DNA of 64,000 bases, from contig NZ_RBCJ01000001.1 in NCBI RefSeq assembly GCF_003626755.1, positions 558,001 through 622,000 of the forward strand, read 5' to 3'. Positions 25,938 to 34,664 of this stretch are shown piece by piece. The DNA is from Ulvibacterium marinum (lineage in GTDB: Bacteria > Bacteroidota > Bacteroidia > Flavobacteriales > Flavobacteriaceae). The position numbers were made by a program, and so were the translations under genes. Under the pieces are notes generated by a model. The model ran no database searches. It had not been told where the DNA came from and saw only the letters and a list, made by a program, of their open reading frames with translations. The number at the start of each line of letters is the position of its first letter. Positions within the stretch are counted from its first letter, which is position 1.

Positions 25938-26906
25938 ATGAGTTATTTACAAGCTACAAACGACCTTTATAAGGAAGCCGCACTTACGCCTGATGTGGGC
26001 TTGTGCTGTACCACCAATCCCATATGGGAATTACCGGGGCTGACCGTACCAAAAATCATGCAGGAAATGAACTATGGTTGCGGTAGTACGGTGCATGCCA
26101 GAGATCTCGTCAAAAATCCAAAAATATTGTATGTTGGAGTAGGCGGCGGCATGGAATTGTTACAGTTTTCCTATTTCAGTCGTCAAAAATCGGGGGTTAT
26201 TGGTGTAGATGTCGTTGATGAAATGCTGGAGGCCAGTAGAAAAAACTTTACAATCGCTGAAGAAGAAAATGATTGGTTCAAATCCGATTTTGTAACCTTG
26301 CTTAAAGGGGATGCGTTGAACCTTCCGGTAGAAGATGGCAGCATAGACGTAGCAGCCCAGAATTGCCTGTTCAACATCTTTAAGGAAGATGACCTAAAAC
26401 GGGCCATTGAGGAAATGTATCGAGTGTTGAAGCCACGGGGTAGGCTCGTTATGAGCGACCCTGTTTGCGAGCAAGAGATGAATACGGACTTGAGAAACGA
26501 TGACCGGTTGAGGGCCTTGTGCCTTAGTGGAAGCCTACCCATTGACAAATATATCAAAGCATTGACTGATGTAGGTTTTGGTACCGTTGAGGTAAGGGCC
26601 AGGAAACCATACCGCATCTTGGACCCGAAAAATTATCCTACCGATGAATTGATTTATATCGAATCCATTGAAGTGGCAGCAATTAAAGATCCTATGCCTG
26701 ACGATGGCCCATGCGTATTTACAGGAAAAGCGGCCATCTATTATGGCAGCCAAGACTATTTTGATGATGCAAAAGGGCATGTCCTGTTAAAAAATCAACC
26801 TTTGGCGGTTTGTGATAAAACCGCGGCTGCTCTGGCTGCTTTGGATAGGGATGATATTTTTATAAGTAAATCAACCTATCATTATGATGGCGGCGGTTGT
26901 TGCTAA
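25938..26906 (+). CDS. arsM: Arsenite S-adenosylmethionine methyltransferase ArsM
   Basis: A 322-aa class I methyltransferase that methylates As(III), here probably supplying dimethylarsenite to ArsS. The SAM site is LYVGVGGGMELLQF (about 59-72) with acidic GVDVVDEM following. Cysteines that can bind arsenic are C23-C24 (GLCCTTNP), C48 (NYGCGS), C136 region (AQNCLFN) and the C-terminal pair GGGCC. The domain after about 200 is the arsenosugar-type ArsM extension. It is the last gene of the cluster. Confidence 0.93.
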   Translation: MSYLQATNDLYKEAALTPDVGLCCTTNPIWELPGLTVPKIMQEMNYGCGSTVHARDLVKNPKILYVGVGGGMELLQFSYFSRQKSGVIGVDVVDEMLEASRKNFTIAEEENDWFKSDFVTLLKGDALNLPVEDGSIDVAAQNCLFNIFKEDDLKRAIEEMYRVLKPRGRLVMSDPVCEQEMNTDLRNDDRLRALCLSGSLPIDKYIKALTDVGFGTVEVRARKPYRILDPKNYPTDELIYIESIEVAAIKDPMPDDGPCVFTGKAAIYYGSQDYFDDAKGHVLLKNQPLAVCDKTAAALAALDRDDIFISKSTYHYDGGGCC

Positions 26907-26969
26907 ATGAAGCATTGTCTTTGGTTCCTACGGCCACCAACTTCAATTCGGATTCCCATTGTCATGTTG

Positions 26970-27015
26970 TTAAACCGACATTAATTACACTTAAACCGAC
27001 TGCTTGGTCGGTTTA
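26970..27015. promoter_or_regulatory. TetR-type operator candidate, overlapping a possible arsM terminator
   Basis: TAAACCGAC (26992-27000) and GTCGGTTTA (27007-27015) form a 9-bp inverted repeat with a 6-nt centre, the form of many TetR operators. The half-site TTAAACCGAC is repeated 21 bp upstream (26970-26979), about two helical turns. On the plus strand the stem is followed by a T-rich run, so it may also act as a terminator for arsM. It lies 145 bp before the TetR gene. Confidence 0.6.
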
Positions 27016-27159
27016 TTTTTTTAAAAGGGGTACGTTCATCGAGATTTTGTCAATTAAACGATTTTTTCTGTGGCTTTGTCCTTAAATATTGAGCCAAAGT
27101 AAGGTTCGGGGGTTCTTTGTTCTAGACTCAACGGTCTTTTAACCCAAAACACAAATCTT

Positions 27160-27777
27160 ATGGACAAAAACCTAAAACGTATGGCTACCATGCAACGTAT
27201 GCAAGTCACAGGCTTGGAATTGTTTTACAAAAAAGGATATTACAATACCAGCGTAGATGACATTCTTAAAGAACTTTCCCTTTCCAAAGGTGCATTTTAC
27301 TATCATTTTAGTTCCAAGGAAGATTTTTTCATTCAAATCGTAGAGAATCTCGTGGTTCGAAAAATATATAGTATGCTTATAGAGCCCATCGAAGGACATG
27401 AAAATCCTTTGGATCTCATAACCAACTGTTTTGAGGATGCCTTGGAGACGGCCGTTCATAACGAGCTTGACTATGGTTTTGTTTTGAGCAACTTTATCAA
27501 TGAGTTCAATGGGAGGAATCCGAAAATCATGAAGCATTTGAGCGATATCCTTAAAATATGGGAAGTAAACCTGGTTTCTTCCATACAGAAAGGAAAGTTT
27601 AATGGTCACATCGATAGGCATGTGGATGCCGAGGGTGTAGCGATTTATTTGATGAGCTCTTATGTCGGTATCCGCACCTTAATGGTAGAAATGGCCCCGA
27701 GCGCCCGTAAGTACCGTTTTATGACACAATTGCGTCAATATTTTAAATCCATTCAAACCAAGCCACAAACGGTATAG
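27160..27777 (+). CDS. TetR/AcrR family transcriptional regulator
   Basis: A 205-aa repressor with the N-terminal helix-turn-helix (about 15-60, ATMQRMQVTGLELFYKKGYY followed by SVDDILKELSLSKGAFYYHFSSKEDFF). The C-terminal half is the helical ligand domain, with no sign of a particular ligand. It is monocistronic and ends 7 bp from the convergent GT9 gene. The inverted repeat at 26992-27015 is a likely self-operator; control of the upstream arsenosugar cluster is possible but not shown. Confidence 0.93.
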   Translation: MDKNLKRMATMQRMQVTGLELFYKKGYYNTSVDDILKELSLSKGAFYYHFSSKEDFFIQIVENLVVRKIYSMLIEPIEGHENPLDLITNCFEDALETAVHNELDYGFVLSNFINEFNGRNPKIMKHLSDILKIWEVNLVSSIQKGKFNGHIDRHVDAEGVAIYLMSSYVGIRTLMVEMAPSARKYRFMTQLRQYFKSIQTKPQTV

Positions 27778-27784
27778 CGGAAAA

Positions 27785-28834
27785 CTATTTTTTAAAGCAT
27801 ACGGATTCTATTTTTTTAACAACCATTTTGGCCGGGATTGTGCGCATGACATCCTGATACCCATTGGGACACTTATTACCATAGACGGAAGTTGGAATAA
27901 ATGGGTACTCATCTCTATTGGAAAGTAAAGCGTTGCGGGCATCTTGCCCAAAAGGGGCAAACCCCGCATATGGGTGGGTAATGCCCCAAAGCGTAATAAC
28001 CGGTATACCGTACATGGCAGCCAGATGACCATTTCCACTATCCATAGAAAGCATAACATCCAAGTTGGAAATCAGGGCCAGTTCGTCCTTAAAGGAAAGT
28101 TCTCCTGCCACATTGATGCATTGATCAAATGTGCTTGCCCAAGTATCCAAAAACTGGATTTCTTTTTGGCCGCCACCAAAAAGCATGATTTTATACCTAT
28201 CGGTTTTCAAGGTTTGACATATAACATCCTCCATTGAATCCAAAGGGTACTGTTTTCCCGAAAAGGCGGCAAAAGGAGCTATTCCCAACCATTTCCGTGT
28301 TTTGGGATCTATAAGTTCAATAGTCTTGTTCGATAGTTTTTCTTTATGTAATGGAATGGAATTGGACAAATCCAACGAAAAACCAAGTCTTGCAAACACA
28401 TCCGCATAACGTTCATGGGTAGTTTTCAAGGGTAGAAAGACTTTGTTCTTTTCCCGAGTCAAAGCTTTTTTTTCCTTTCTTCCTTTGTCTATCTGATAAA
28501 ACGGGATTCCTCCAAAAAAAAAGAACTGTTTTAAAATTTGGGTCCTTAGTACATTGTGTAGGTCAGCTACTACATCTATACCTTTTCCTTTCAACTCTCC
28601 GGATAATCTCCATAACCCAAGAAATCCTTTATGTTTTCCTTTGAAATCTGCTTCATGGACTTTCACATTTGGCAATGCCGCAAACATGGGAGCAAAAAAA
28701 GTACGAGTCAATACGGTTATCCTTAAGTTAGGATATTGGTGCACTAAAGCGGAAAGAACGGGTACGGTCATCGCTACATCACCCATGGCGGAGAGACGGA
28801 TTACCAGAATATGTCGGGTGTTATTTTTGAGCAC
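27785..28834 (-). CDS. Glycosyltransferase family 9 (ADP-heptose transferase-like)
   Basis: A 349-aa GT-B enzyme of the lipopolysaccharide heptosyltransferase family. The start is a GTG at 28834, chosen because the family N-terminus (ILVIRLSAMGDVAMTVPVL) follows immediately and no ATG precedes it; it overlaps the DUF4254 gene by 14 bp. The C-terminal donor site is seen in SMDSGNGHLAAMYGIPVITLWG. It transfers a sugar, probably heptose-like, to the lipid A core. Donor specificity cannot be proved. Confidence 0.9.
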   Translation of the reverse strand: MLKNNTRHILVIRLSAMGDVAMTVPVLSALVHQYPNLRITVLTRTFFAPMFAALPNVKVHEADFKGKHKGFLGLWRLSGELKGKGIDVVADLHNVLRTQILKQFFFFGGIPFYQIDKGRKEKKALTREKNKVFLPLKTTHERYADVFARLGFSLDLSNSIPLHKEKLSNKTIELIDPKTRKWLGIAPFAAFSGKQYPLDSMEDVICQTLKTDRYKIMLFGGGQKEIQFLDTWASTFDQCINVAGELSFKDELALISNLDVMLSMDSGNGHLAAMYGIPVITLWGITHPYAGFAPFGQDARNALLSNRDEYPFIPTSVYGNKCPNGYQDVMRTIPAKMVVKKIESVCFKK

Positions 28835-29423
28835 GAAGGACCGGGTTTAGTTCCTCGTCATTGTACATCTTCATTTGTTTGTAGACCTTCATAAATTTTC
28901 GTCCGGCCTCTATATCGGCCAATAATTGATCTATTGCCATGGAAAGGTCCTTTTTCTGCTCCTGTAATACCATCAATTTAGCTGTACATTTTTCAATATG
29001 TTCCTTTGCAGCGTCTGTACGCTCCACCTCAACCTTCATATGGTAGATCTTAAGTGCCAAAATTGAAAGTCGATCTAGTGCCCATGCCGGACTCTCGGTA
29101 TTGATGGTTGCGTTCTTCAAGATTTTGACCGATCGGTATTTATCCAAAAAAAAACTGTCGATATACTCTACCAAATCTGTTCGGTCCTGGTTGCTTGCAT
29201 CAATCTTTCGTTTTATTTCCAGGGCCTTTTTTGGTTCAATATCCGGATAACGAATAATATCCTCATAATGCCATTGTACGGTATCTATCCAGTTTTTTCG
29301 ATACAATAAATGAGCGATATCATTTTTGGGGTATTGATTTTCAAAAGGTTGGTCTACCTCATCTTCAATATGATAATTTCGGATACTTTCCTCAAAAATT
29401 CCGAAGGCGAATTCACTGAACAT
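28821..29423 (-). CDS. DUF4254 domain-containing protein
   Basis: A 200-aa all-helical protein with the family pattern YRKNWIDTVQWHYEDIIRYPDI near residues 42-61 and a long helix with coiled-coil heptads at about 140-180. DUF4254 genes sit beside lipopolysaccharide core genes in Bacteroidota; the function is unknown. Overlap with the GT9 gene supports a shared role in envelope glycan synthesis. Confidence 0.85.
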   Translation of the reverse strand: MFSEFAFGIFEESIRNYHIEDEVDQPFENQYPKNDIAHLLYRKNWIDTVQWHYEDIIRYPDIEPKKALEIKRKIDASNQDRTDLVEYIDSFFLDKYRSVKILKNATINTESPAWALDRLSILALKIYHMKVEVERTDAAKEHIEKCTAKLMVLQEQKKDLSMAIDQLLADIEAGRKFMKVYKQMKMYNDEELNPVLRAQK

Positions 29424-29453
29424 AATTTGATGCTTTTTTCAAATATACCCCAT

Positions 29454-30392
29454 TTATTTTAAGATCAAACCGATAAAAAAGACCATAATCGGAATGAAAA
29501 CCGTAAGCATTAAAATAACCTCCTTGATGTTCGGTCGCTTTACGGATTCCAAGTAATTGGTCATGAAAACTACAGCGGGAAAGAAGGTTAAAATTACCGG
29601 ATACGTATTTTCGGAGGTGGTCAAGATTTTTAAAACAATGCCAATGCCAAACGAAAGTGCTATGAGACGCATAGTAATTATTTTGCCCAATCCGGACTTG
29701 CCTAATTTAATAAAGGCCAACAAGGCGGCCAACGAAGTCGCCAAAATATAAATAATCAATCTGGTGCTATTGTTCCAATCAAAAAAGTACTGCGAATTGA
29801 AATTCACGGAAAATTTATAATGCTCGCCTAGCAGATGAGGTTTTTCTATCAAGATCAAAACACAGTAGGCAATAGCAAAAACCGTAAAAATTCCAGCAAA
29901 AGGCACTAACCAATTCCTGATGTTCTTAGGTTCATAAATGTATATTGCCGCTAAAACAAGAAGTAAATAAAGAATGGCCCAGTTATAAAAAAGGCTAGAA
30001 GTCATAATCCAAATTGTAGCGTCAAAAATTTTCAATTTTATATTTCTAAGGGACTTAAGGCTTATTATCCTGCGAGTTGCCAGAAGCAAAAAAAAGCTGC
30101 AAAGTATGGCACTACTATCCGTCATGGTTTCCGGAAAAACCAACATAAGCATGGCATAGAACAGCAAAGCATAGGAATTTGTGCCGGTAATTTTATTTCT
30201 ATGACAAATAAAATTGACTACAAACAGGCTGAACAGAAGCGCCCCCAAAACAAATAGCTGCCAGATCAATTCCTCAGGATCGTGGCCCCTGCTAAATAGT
30301 AAAAAATGTGCCAGCCAGTAAAAAACAGCCAGGAAACCAAATACAATGACGTAGTTTATAGGTTTTGTTTTTTCAAAAATGCTTGAAATCAT
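29454..30392 (-). CDS. DUF6427 family membrane protein
   Basis: A 312-aa protein with about 10 hydrophobic helices and short loops. The N-terminus MISSIFEKTKPINYVIVFGFLAVFYWLAHFLLF is characteristic of this Bacteroidota family. It heads a chain of DUF4254 and GT9 genes on the minus strand, 30 bp upstream of DUF4254. Function is unknown; a transport or polymer-handling role in the envelope is only an inference from neighbours and topology. The divergent DUF6341 gene starts 39 bp away. Confidence 0.8.
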   Translation of the reverse strand: MISSIFEKTKPINYVIVFGFLAVFYWLAHFLLFSRGHDPEELIWQLFVLGALLFSLFVVNFICHRNKITGTNSYALLFYAMLMLVFPETMTDSSAILCSFFLLLATRRIISLKSLRNIKLKIFDATIWIMTSSLFYNWAILYLLLVLAAIYIYEPKNIRNWLVPFAGIFTVFAIAYCVLILIEKPHLLGEHYKFSVNFNSQYFFDWNNSTRLIIYILATSLAALLAFIKLGKSGLGKIITMRLIALSFGIGIVLKILTTSENTYPVILTFFPAVVFMTNYLESVKRPNIKEVILMLTVFIPIMVFFIGLILK

Positions 30393-30412
30393 CCCGGCTT
30401 TTTATACTTTTG
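30383..30412 (+). promoter_or_regulatory. Promoter of the DUF6341 gene (TTG-N19-TACTTTTG)
   Basis: TTG at 30383-30385 and TACTTTTG at 30405-30412, separated by 19 nt, fit the Bacteroidota -33/-7 promoter form. The -7 element ends 19 nt before the ATG at 30432. The -33 element lies inside the start of the divergent DUF6427 gene. Confidence 0.6.
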
Positions 30413-30431
30413 TAGGTAAATATACAGCAAG

Positions 30432-30653
30432 ATGACTTCATTTTTCAGAGGGATAGAGACTTTGTTCGTTGATTACCTTTTTGCTCCGTATGATATACTT
30501 CGCGGATTGGACAGTTGGTGGGTGGCAAACATCGTGAATTGGTTATTATTTATCATTGGAGCCGTGGCATTCGTTTACTGGATGTTACAGCTAAAGAATT
30601 TCAATGACAACAACGAAGAGGACAAGAGCATTACCTCTCATTCCTATCTATAG
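30432..30653 (+). CDS. DUF6341 family small membrane protein
   Basis: A 73-aa protein with one clear membrane helix (about 34-53, IVNWLLFIIGAVAFVYWMLQL) preceded by an amphipathic, aromatic N-terminus (FFRGIETLFVDYLFAPYDILRGLDSWW) and followed by an acidic tail. This family is found beside purD in flavobacteria and has sometimes been labelled uracil phosphoribosyltransferase by mistake; it has no such domain. Its stop overlaps the convergent purD stop by 6 bp. Confidence 0.85.
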   Translation: MTSFFRGIETLFVDYLFAPYDILRGLDSWWVANIVNWLLFIIGAVAFVYWMLQLKNFNDNNEEDKSITSHSYL

Positions 30654-31919
30654 ATCAAAACCGATATCCTTTCTATAGTTTAGTCTATCGAAACATATTT
30701 TTTTTATGCTTTCGTAGGATTTTTCCAACGCATCCTGAAAATTGGTTCCAAAGGAAGTAAATGCCATTACCCGGCCTCCATTGGTAACTACTTTGCCATT
30801 CTCCAATTTTGTGCCGGCGTGGAAGATTAAAGAATCCGAAACGTTCTCCAAACCAAAAATCTCGTAACCCTTTTCATAGGCTTCAGGATAACCTCCGGAT
30901 ACGGTCATAACGGTTGTAGCTGAATCCTCATCTATTTCAAGATTTACGGTGTCCAAGGTTTGATCTGCGACCGCTTGAAAAATCTCGACAAAATCATTCT
31001 TGATTCTCGGGAGCACTACCTCGGTCTCGGGATCTCCCATACGCACATTATATTCAATAACAAAAGGATCATTGTCCACCTTGATCAATCCTATAAAGAT
31101 GAATCCTTTGTACGGTAGATTGTCTGTTTTAAGCCCCTCTACAGTTGGTTCAATGATTCTCGTGTACACTTTGTCCATGAAATCTTTTTCGGCAAAGGGA
31201 ACAGGGGAAATAGCACCCATACCACCTGTATTGAGTCCCGTATCGCCCTCGCCAATGCGTTTATAGTCCTTGGCGGTAGGTAGGACTTTGAAATTCTTTC
31301 CATCTGTTAGTACAAAAACGCTTAATTCCAACCCGGACAAAAATTCCTCTATGACTACGGTTTTGCTGGCGGTTCCAAACTTTTCATTTTTTAGCATGGA
31401 GGTCAGTTCTTGTTTTGCCTTCTCCAAATCATTTAGAATCACCACTCCTTTACCAGCGGCCAAGCCATCAGCCTTTAATACATATGGAGGGGACAATGTT
31501 TCCAAAAAAGCTAAGCCCTTTTCCAACTGCGCTGCAGTAAAGCTCTGATAGGCCGCAGTAGGGATATTATGCCGTTGCATGAATTGCTTTGCAAATTCCT
31601 TACTGCCCTCCAAATTTGCGGCTGCCTTTTGAGGACCTATTACTGGGACACTTTTAAGCTCCGGGTCTTCCAGGAAAAAATCGTGAACTCCATTGACTAA
31701 AGGGTCTTCCGGTCCAACCACGACCATGCTTATTTTGTGAGACAATACTATTTCCTTTATGCCTTGGAAGTCATTTACGCCAATTGGTATGTTTTCAGCA
31801 AGGGAAGACGTTCCGGCATTTCCCGGTGCTACAAAAAGTTTACCCAATTTAGGGCTCTGGGACAATTTCCAGGCGAAAGTATGTTCGCGACCTCCCGAAC
31901 CAAGAATCAAAATGTTCAT
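30648..31919 (-). CDS. purD: Phosphoribosylamine--glycine ligase
   Basis: The second step of de novo purine synthesis joins glycine to 5-phosphoribosylamine with ATP. The 423-aa length is normal. The N-terminal domain begins with MNILILGSGGREHTFAWKL, the ATP-grasp core follows with PYVLKADGLAAGKGVVI and IEEFLSGLELS, and the metal-binding end is YNVRMGDPETEVVLPR. It is preceded by the ligase-like gene at 33326 (99 bp). A TATTTTTG match to TAnnTTTG lies at 31945-31952 and could give it an own promoter. Confidence 0.97.
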   Translation of the reverse strand: MNILILGSGGREHTFAWKLSQSPKLGKLFVAPGNAGTSSLAENIPIGVNDFQGIKEIVLSHKISMVVVGPEDPLVNGVHDFFLEDPELKSVPVIGPQKAAANLEGSKEFAKQFMQRHNIPTAAYQSFTAAQLEKGLAFLETLSPPYVLKADGLAAGKGVVILNDLEKAKQELTSMLKNEKFGTASKTVVIEEFLSGLELSVFVLTDGKNFKVLPTAKDYKRIGEGDTGLNTGGMGAISPVPFAEKDFMDKVYTRIIEPTVEGLKTDNLPYKGFIFIGLIKVDNDPFVIEYNVRMGDPETEVVLPRIKNDFVEIFQAVADQTLDTVNLEIDEDSATTVMTVSGGYPEAYEKGYEIFGLENVSDSLIFHAGTKLENGKVVTNGGRVMAFTSFGTNFQDALEKSYESIKKICFDRLNYRKDIGFDL

Positions 31920-32018
31920 AAAATCTCTATGCTTATGTATGAATCAAAAATAGTCTTTTCCCTCTTGTGCTACTAATGCCTGCCTAGAAAAATGAATCTT
32001 CTCCGAAGTCCTTTGAAA

Positions 32019-33326
32019 TTACCTCCTTGTTTTTAGTGGTATGACTTTTTCGGTGTTCCTAATTACCCTACCCCCTAGGATACTTCGCTTCTTTAGGAGT
32101 AAAGGAACCACAATTGAAAAGAACACGATACCATTGAATCGGACCAACATAGATTCGACCAATATGGAAATAAAAAGAATCAAAAAAACGGAAAATTCAT
32201 GGCGGCTGCTGTTTAATCGTAAAGCCAAAAGCGCAAAAATGCCCATTAAAATTGCAAAGCCAATGATTCCTATCTGCAGATAGGTCTGAAAAAACTGATT
32301 GTGGGCGTTATACTCGTTTTCAGAATTGAAGCTATACCCAAGCTCATTATATTTTTCGAACAAGGCCGCATTTGCGTCCCCAGTGCCATATCCCAGTATA
32401 GGGGCCTCTTTAATCAATTCTATGCTCGTATACCATGATAAAACCTTTGCCTTTCCTAAAATGATGACCTCTTGATTATCAGTTTGATTATACTCCTTAA
32501 CAAGTGTATGAAAACCGGATACTCTTGGATTATTTAGAAATACAATGGCACCTAAAAGGAAGATTACGAATCCGGTATATTTCTTTTCCTTGCCTATCTT
32601 ATCAATAATTAGTAAAACGGACATCAAAGCCAAAATTAGATAGGCGGCAATGGAAGCCAATAAGAAGATATAGATAAACAGTAGTATTACTATTGCCAAG
32701 CGTTCTCTGGAAATCAATTTGTTTTTGAGATAATAACTCAGCACCAGCAGTATATAGATGGAAACATAGTTGGGGTTTACCGATTTTGAAAGTGCAGATC
32801 CCAAATAAAATCTATCCCATTCTTCAATAACCAAATCAAAAATCGGAAATACACCAACGCCAGAGGTATTCCCTGAAACATATGTTACCAGGTCTACGGT
32901 AGCAACACCAAAATTAACACAAAATGAGACTAGAAGCCCTGCAAGCAAAAAGTCAAACAACCTTCGCACCGCTGAGGCGTCCTCTTTTACGAACATAAAA
33001 ATGATGGGAAATAGAAATAAGGATAGGGAGCGCTGTACCAAATCTAACCCCACATGTAAGTTCTGGGTATATATAAGTCCAAGGCACATAAGTATGAAAT
33101 ACAATGGAAAAAGAAGTAAGGCTGATTCAAAAACAAACTTTTTCCTATCCCTCAGGACTATTGCCAACCCAAAAACCATAGAAGCAATAAAAAACGGAGA
33201 GGGCAAATTAATTCCACAAGGCATTAGGAAAAAAGCAACAAAAAGGCTATTCCAAAAGGTTTTTGTTACCCAATCCCCTTCCGTGTAGAACATATCAAGC
33301 CCCCAGTAAATCCTTAATTTTAGCAT
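32019..33326 (-). CDS. O-antigen ligase/polymerase-like membrane protein (1 of 3)
   Basis: A 435-aa protein with about 11 membrane helices. The large periplasmic loop with EAPILGYGTGDANAALFEKYNELGY and NEYNAHNQFFQTYLQIGI is the WaaL/Wzy-C signature, including the conserved His in NAHNQF. It either polymerises the repeat unit (Wzy) or ligates it to lipid A core (WaaL). It is the last polysaccharide gene before purD and is separated from the next one by 301 bp, so it may be a more stable, ligase-type member. Confidence 0.85.
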   Translation of the reverse strand: MLKLRIYWGLDMFYTEGDWVTKTFWNSLFVAFFLMPCGINLPSPFFIASMVFGLAIVLRDRKKFVFESALLLFPLYFILMCLGLIYTQNLHVGLDLVQRSLSLFLFPIIFMFVKEDASAVRRLFDFLLAGLLVSFCVNFGVATVDLVTYVSGNTSGVGVFPIFDLVIEEWDRFYLGSALSKSVNPNYVSIYILLVLSYYLKNKLISRERLAIVILLFIYIFLLASIAAYLILALMSVLLIIDKIGKEKKYTGFVIFLLGAIVFLNNPRVSGFHTLVKEYNQTDNQEVIILGKAKVLSWYTSIELIKEAPILGYGTGDANAALFEKYNELGYSFNSENEYNAHNQFFQTYLQIGIIGFAILMGIFALLALRLNSSRHEFSVFLILFISILVESMLVRFNGIVFFSIVVPLLLKKRSILGGRVIRNTEKVIPLKTRR

Positions 33327-33627
33327 TTGGGAATATTATAAATGCGGTTGGCGGTTTTCACATTTCATTTTCAACAGGATAGTTCGCAAACTTGCCGCTG
33401 TTTGAAAACCAATATACAAATACATTGGTTTTTAAGCGGCTCGTATAAGTACACTTCTCATATTTATTTGCCAAATCCCGAAAGGTGTTTTGTCCATCCA
33501 AAATCGGATAAAAAATTAAACTTTTTGGTATATTCCAAGGTGCCCGATTTCGCTCTTTCAAATTTCTGTTCTTAAAAAATACTGTCCTTTCACATTCCTT
33601 GAAAATTTGCTCCTTACCCACTATGGA
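33327..33627. other. 301-bp gap in the polysaccharide locus with a nested hairpin
   Basis: No convincing reading frame: the frames that stay open have GTG starts and no family-like features. It contains a nested inverted repeat at 33394-33440: GCCGC/GCGGC outside and AAAACCAAT/ATTGGTTTT inside. I see no clear promoter for the downstream ligase-like gene. Confidence 0.5.
33394..33440 (-). promoter_or_regulatory. Nested inverted repeat between SDR and ligase-like genes
   Basis: Inner arms AAAACCAAT (33405-33413) and ATTGGTTTT (33424-33432) with a 10-nt loop; outer arms GCCGC (33394-33398) and GCGGC (33436-33440). In RNA from the minus strand this would be a two-part stem with small internal loops. 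It might limit transcription into the ligase-like gene or bind a regulator. Confidence 0.5.
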
Positions 33628-34599
33628 CTAAGCAAAATTCCTGTGTTCCCTTCTTTGAAGTTCCTCAGGATCAAGGGACTTGAAGTAATCGTATACGATT
33701 TTTAAGCCCTCTTTTCGTTTTACCTTAGGCTCCCATCCCAATATCTCCTTAGCCCGGGTTATGTCTGGTTGGCGTTGTAAGGGATCATCTTGGGGTAAAG
33801 GTTTGTAGACAATTTTTTGATTGGTTCCTGTGAGCTTAATAATCTCCTCGGCGAGCTCCTTAATAGTAATCTCGTGGGGGTTTCCTATATTAATAGGATT
33901 CCTATAATCGCTAAATAGCAATCGGTATATTCCTTCGATTTGATCGTCAATATAACAAAAGGATCGGGTCTGGGAGCCATCCCCAAAAATCGATAAACCC
34001 TCTCCACGTAAAGCCTGCCCCATAAAAGCCGGAACTACCCGACCATCATTTAGCCGCATTCTGGAACCATAGGTATTAAAAATGCGTACGATTCGCGTAT
34101 CCAGTCCATGAAAACGATGATAAGCCATGGTTATGGATTCCATAAAACGTTTGGCTTCATCATATACCCCTCTTGGACCCACCGGACTAACATTGCCATA
34201 ATAGTCTTCATTTTGTGGATGAACCAACGGGTCTCCATATACTTCCGAAGTGGAAGCGACCAAAATCGTGGCTTTCTTTGACTTGGCCAAACCTAGTAGA
34301 TTCAAAGTTCCTAAAGAACCCACCTTTAGGGTCTGTATGGGTATTTTCAAATAATCTATGGGGCTTGCCGGAGAGGCGAAGTGCAGAATATAGTCCAGTT
34401 TACCAGAAACATGGACAAATTTAGATACATCGTGATGGCAAAACTCAAACTGTTCCAACGGAAAAAGGTGTTCGATATTCTTAAGATCGCCCGTAATCAG
34501 ATTATCCATGGCGATGACATAAAAACCCTCCTTCACAAAACGATCACAAAGATGAGATCCCAAAAAGCCCGCAGCTCCAGTTATTAAAACCTTTTTCAT
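33628..34599 (-). CDS. UDP-glucuronate decarboxylase-like SDR (UDP-xylose synthase family)
   Basis: The start is the ATG at 34599 ([18 protein letters not shown]), 323 aa; a TTG five codons upstream is less likely. It has the NAD-binding GAAGFLGS motif, SEVYGDP, the catalytic Y-x3-K in [12 protein letters not shown] and the decarboxylase-type [11 protein letters not shown]. The close match to UXS suggests it turns UDP-glucuronate into UDP-xylose, though related enzymes make other 4-keto sugars. It lies 65 bp after the initiating transferase gene. Confidence 0.88.
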   Translation of the reverse strand: MKKVLITGAAGFLGSHLCDRFVKEGFYVIAMDNLITGDLKNIEHLFPLEQFEFCHHDVSKFVHVSGKLDYILHFASPASPIDYLKIPIQTLKVGSLGTLNLLGLAKSKKATILVASTSEVYGDPLVHPQNEDYYGNVSPVGPRGVYDEAKRFMESITMAYHRFHGLDTRIVRIFNTYGSRMRLNDGRVVPAFMGQALRGEGLSIFGDGSQTRSFCYIDDQIEGIYRLLFSDYRNPINIGNPHEITIKELAEEIIKLTGTNQKIVYKPLPQDDPLQRQPDITRAKEILGWEPKVKRKEGLKIVYDYFKSLDPEELQRREHRNFA

Positions 34600-34664
34600 C
34601 GGTATGTTTTTCAATTAGTATTTCTCAAACAAAATATACATGACAATGAAGCATTATGAGGTTG

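Noticed and set aside
30432-30653. Uracil phosphoribosyltransferase, a label sometimes used for this small gene
   Set aside because: At 73 aa with a membrane helix it has no phosphoribosyltransferase motif; it fits DUF6341.
33358-33621. An 87-codon frame on the minus strand in the 301-bp gap
   Set aside because: It starts at GTG, has no membrane or family pattern, and overlaps a nested inverted repeat. It is probably chance.
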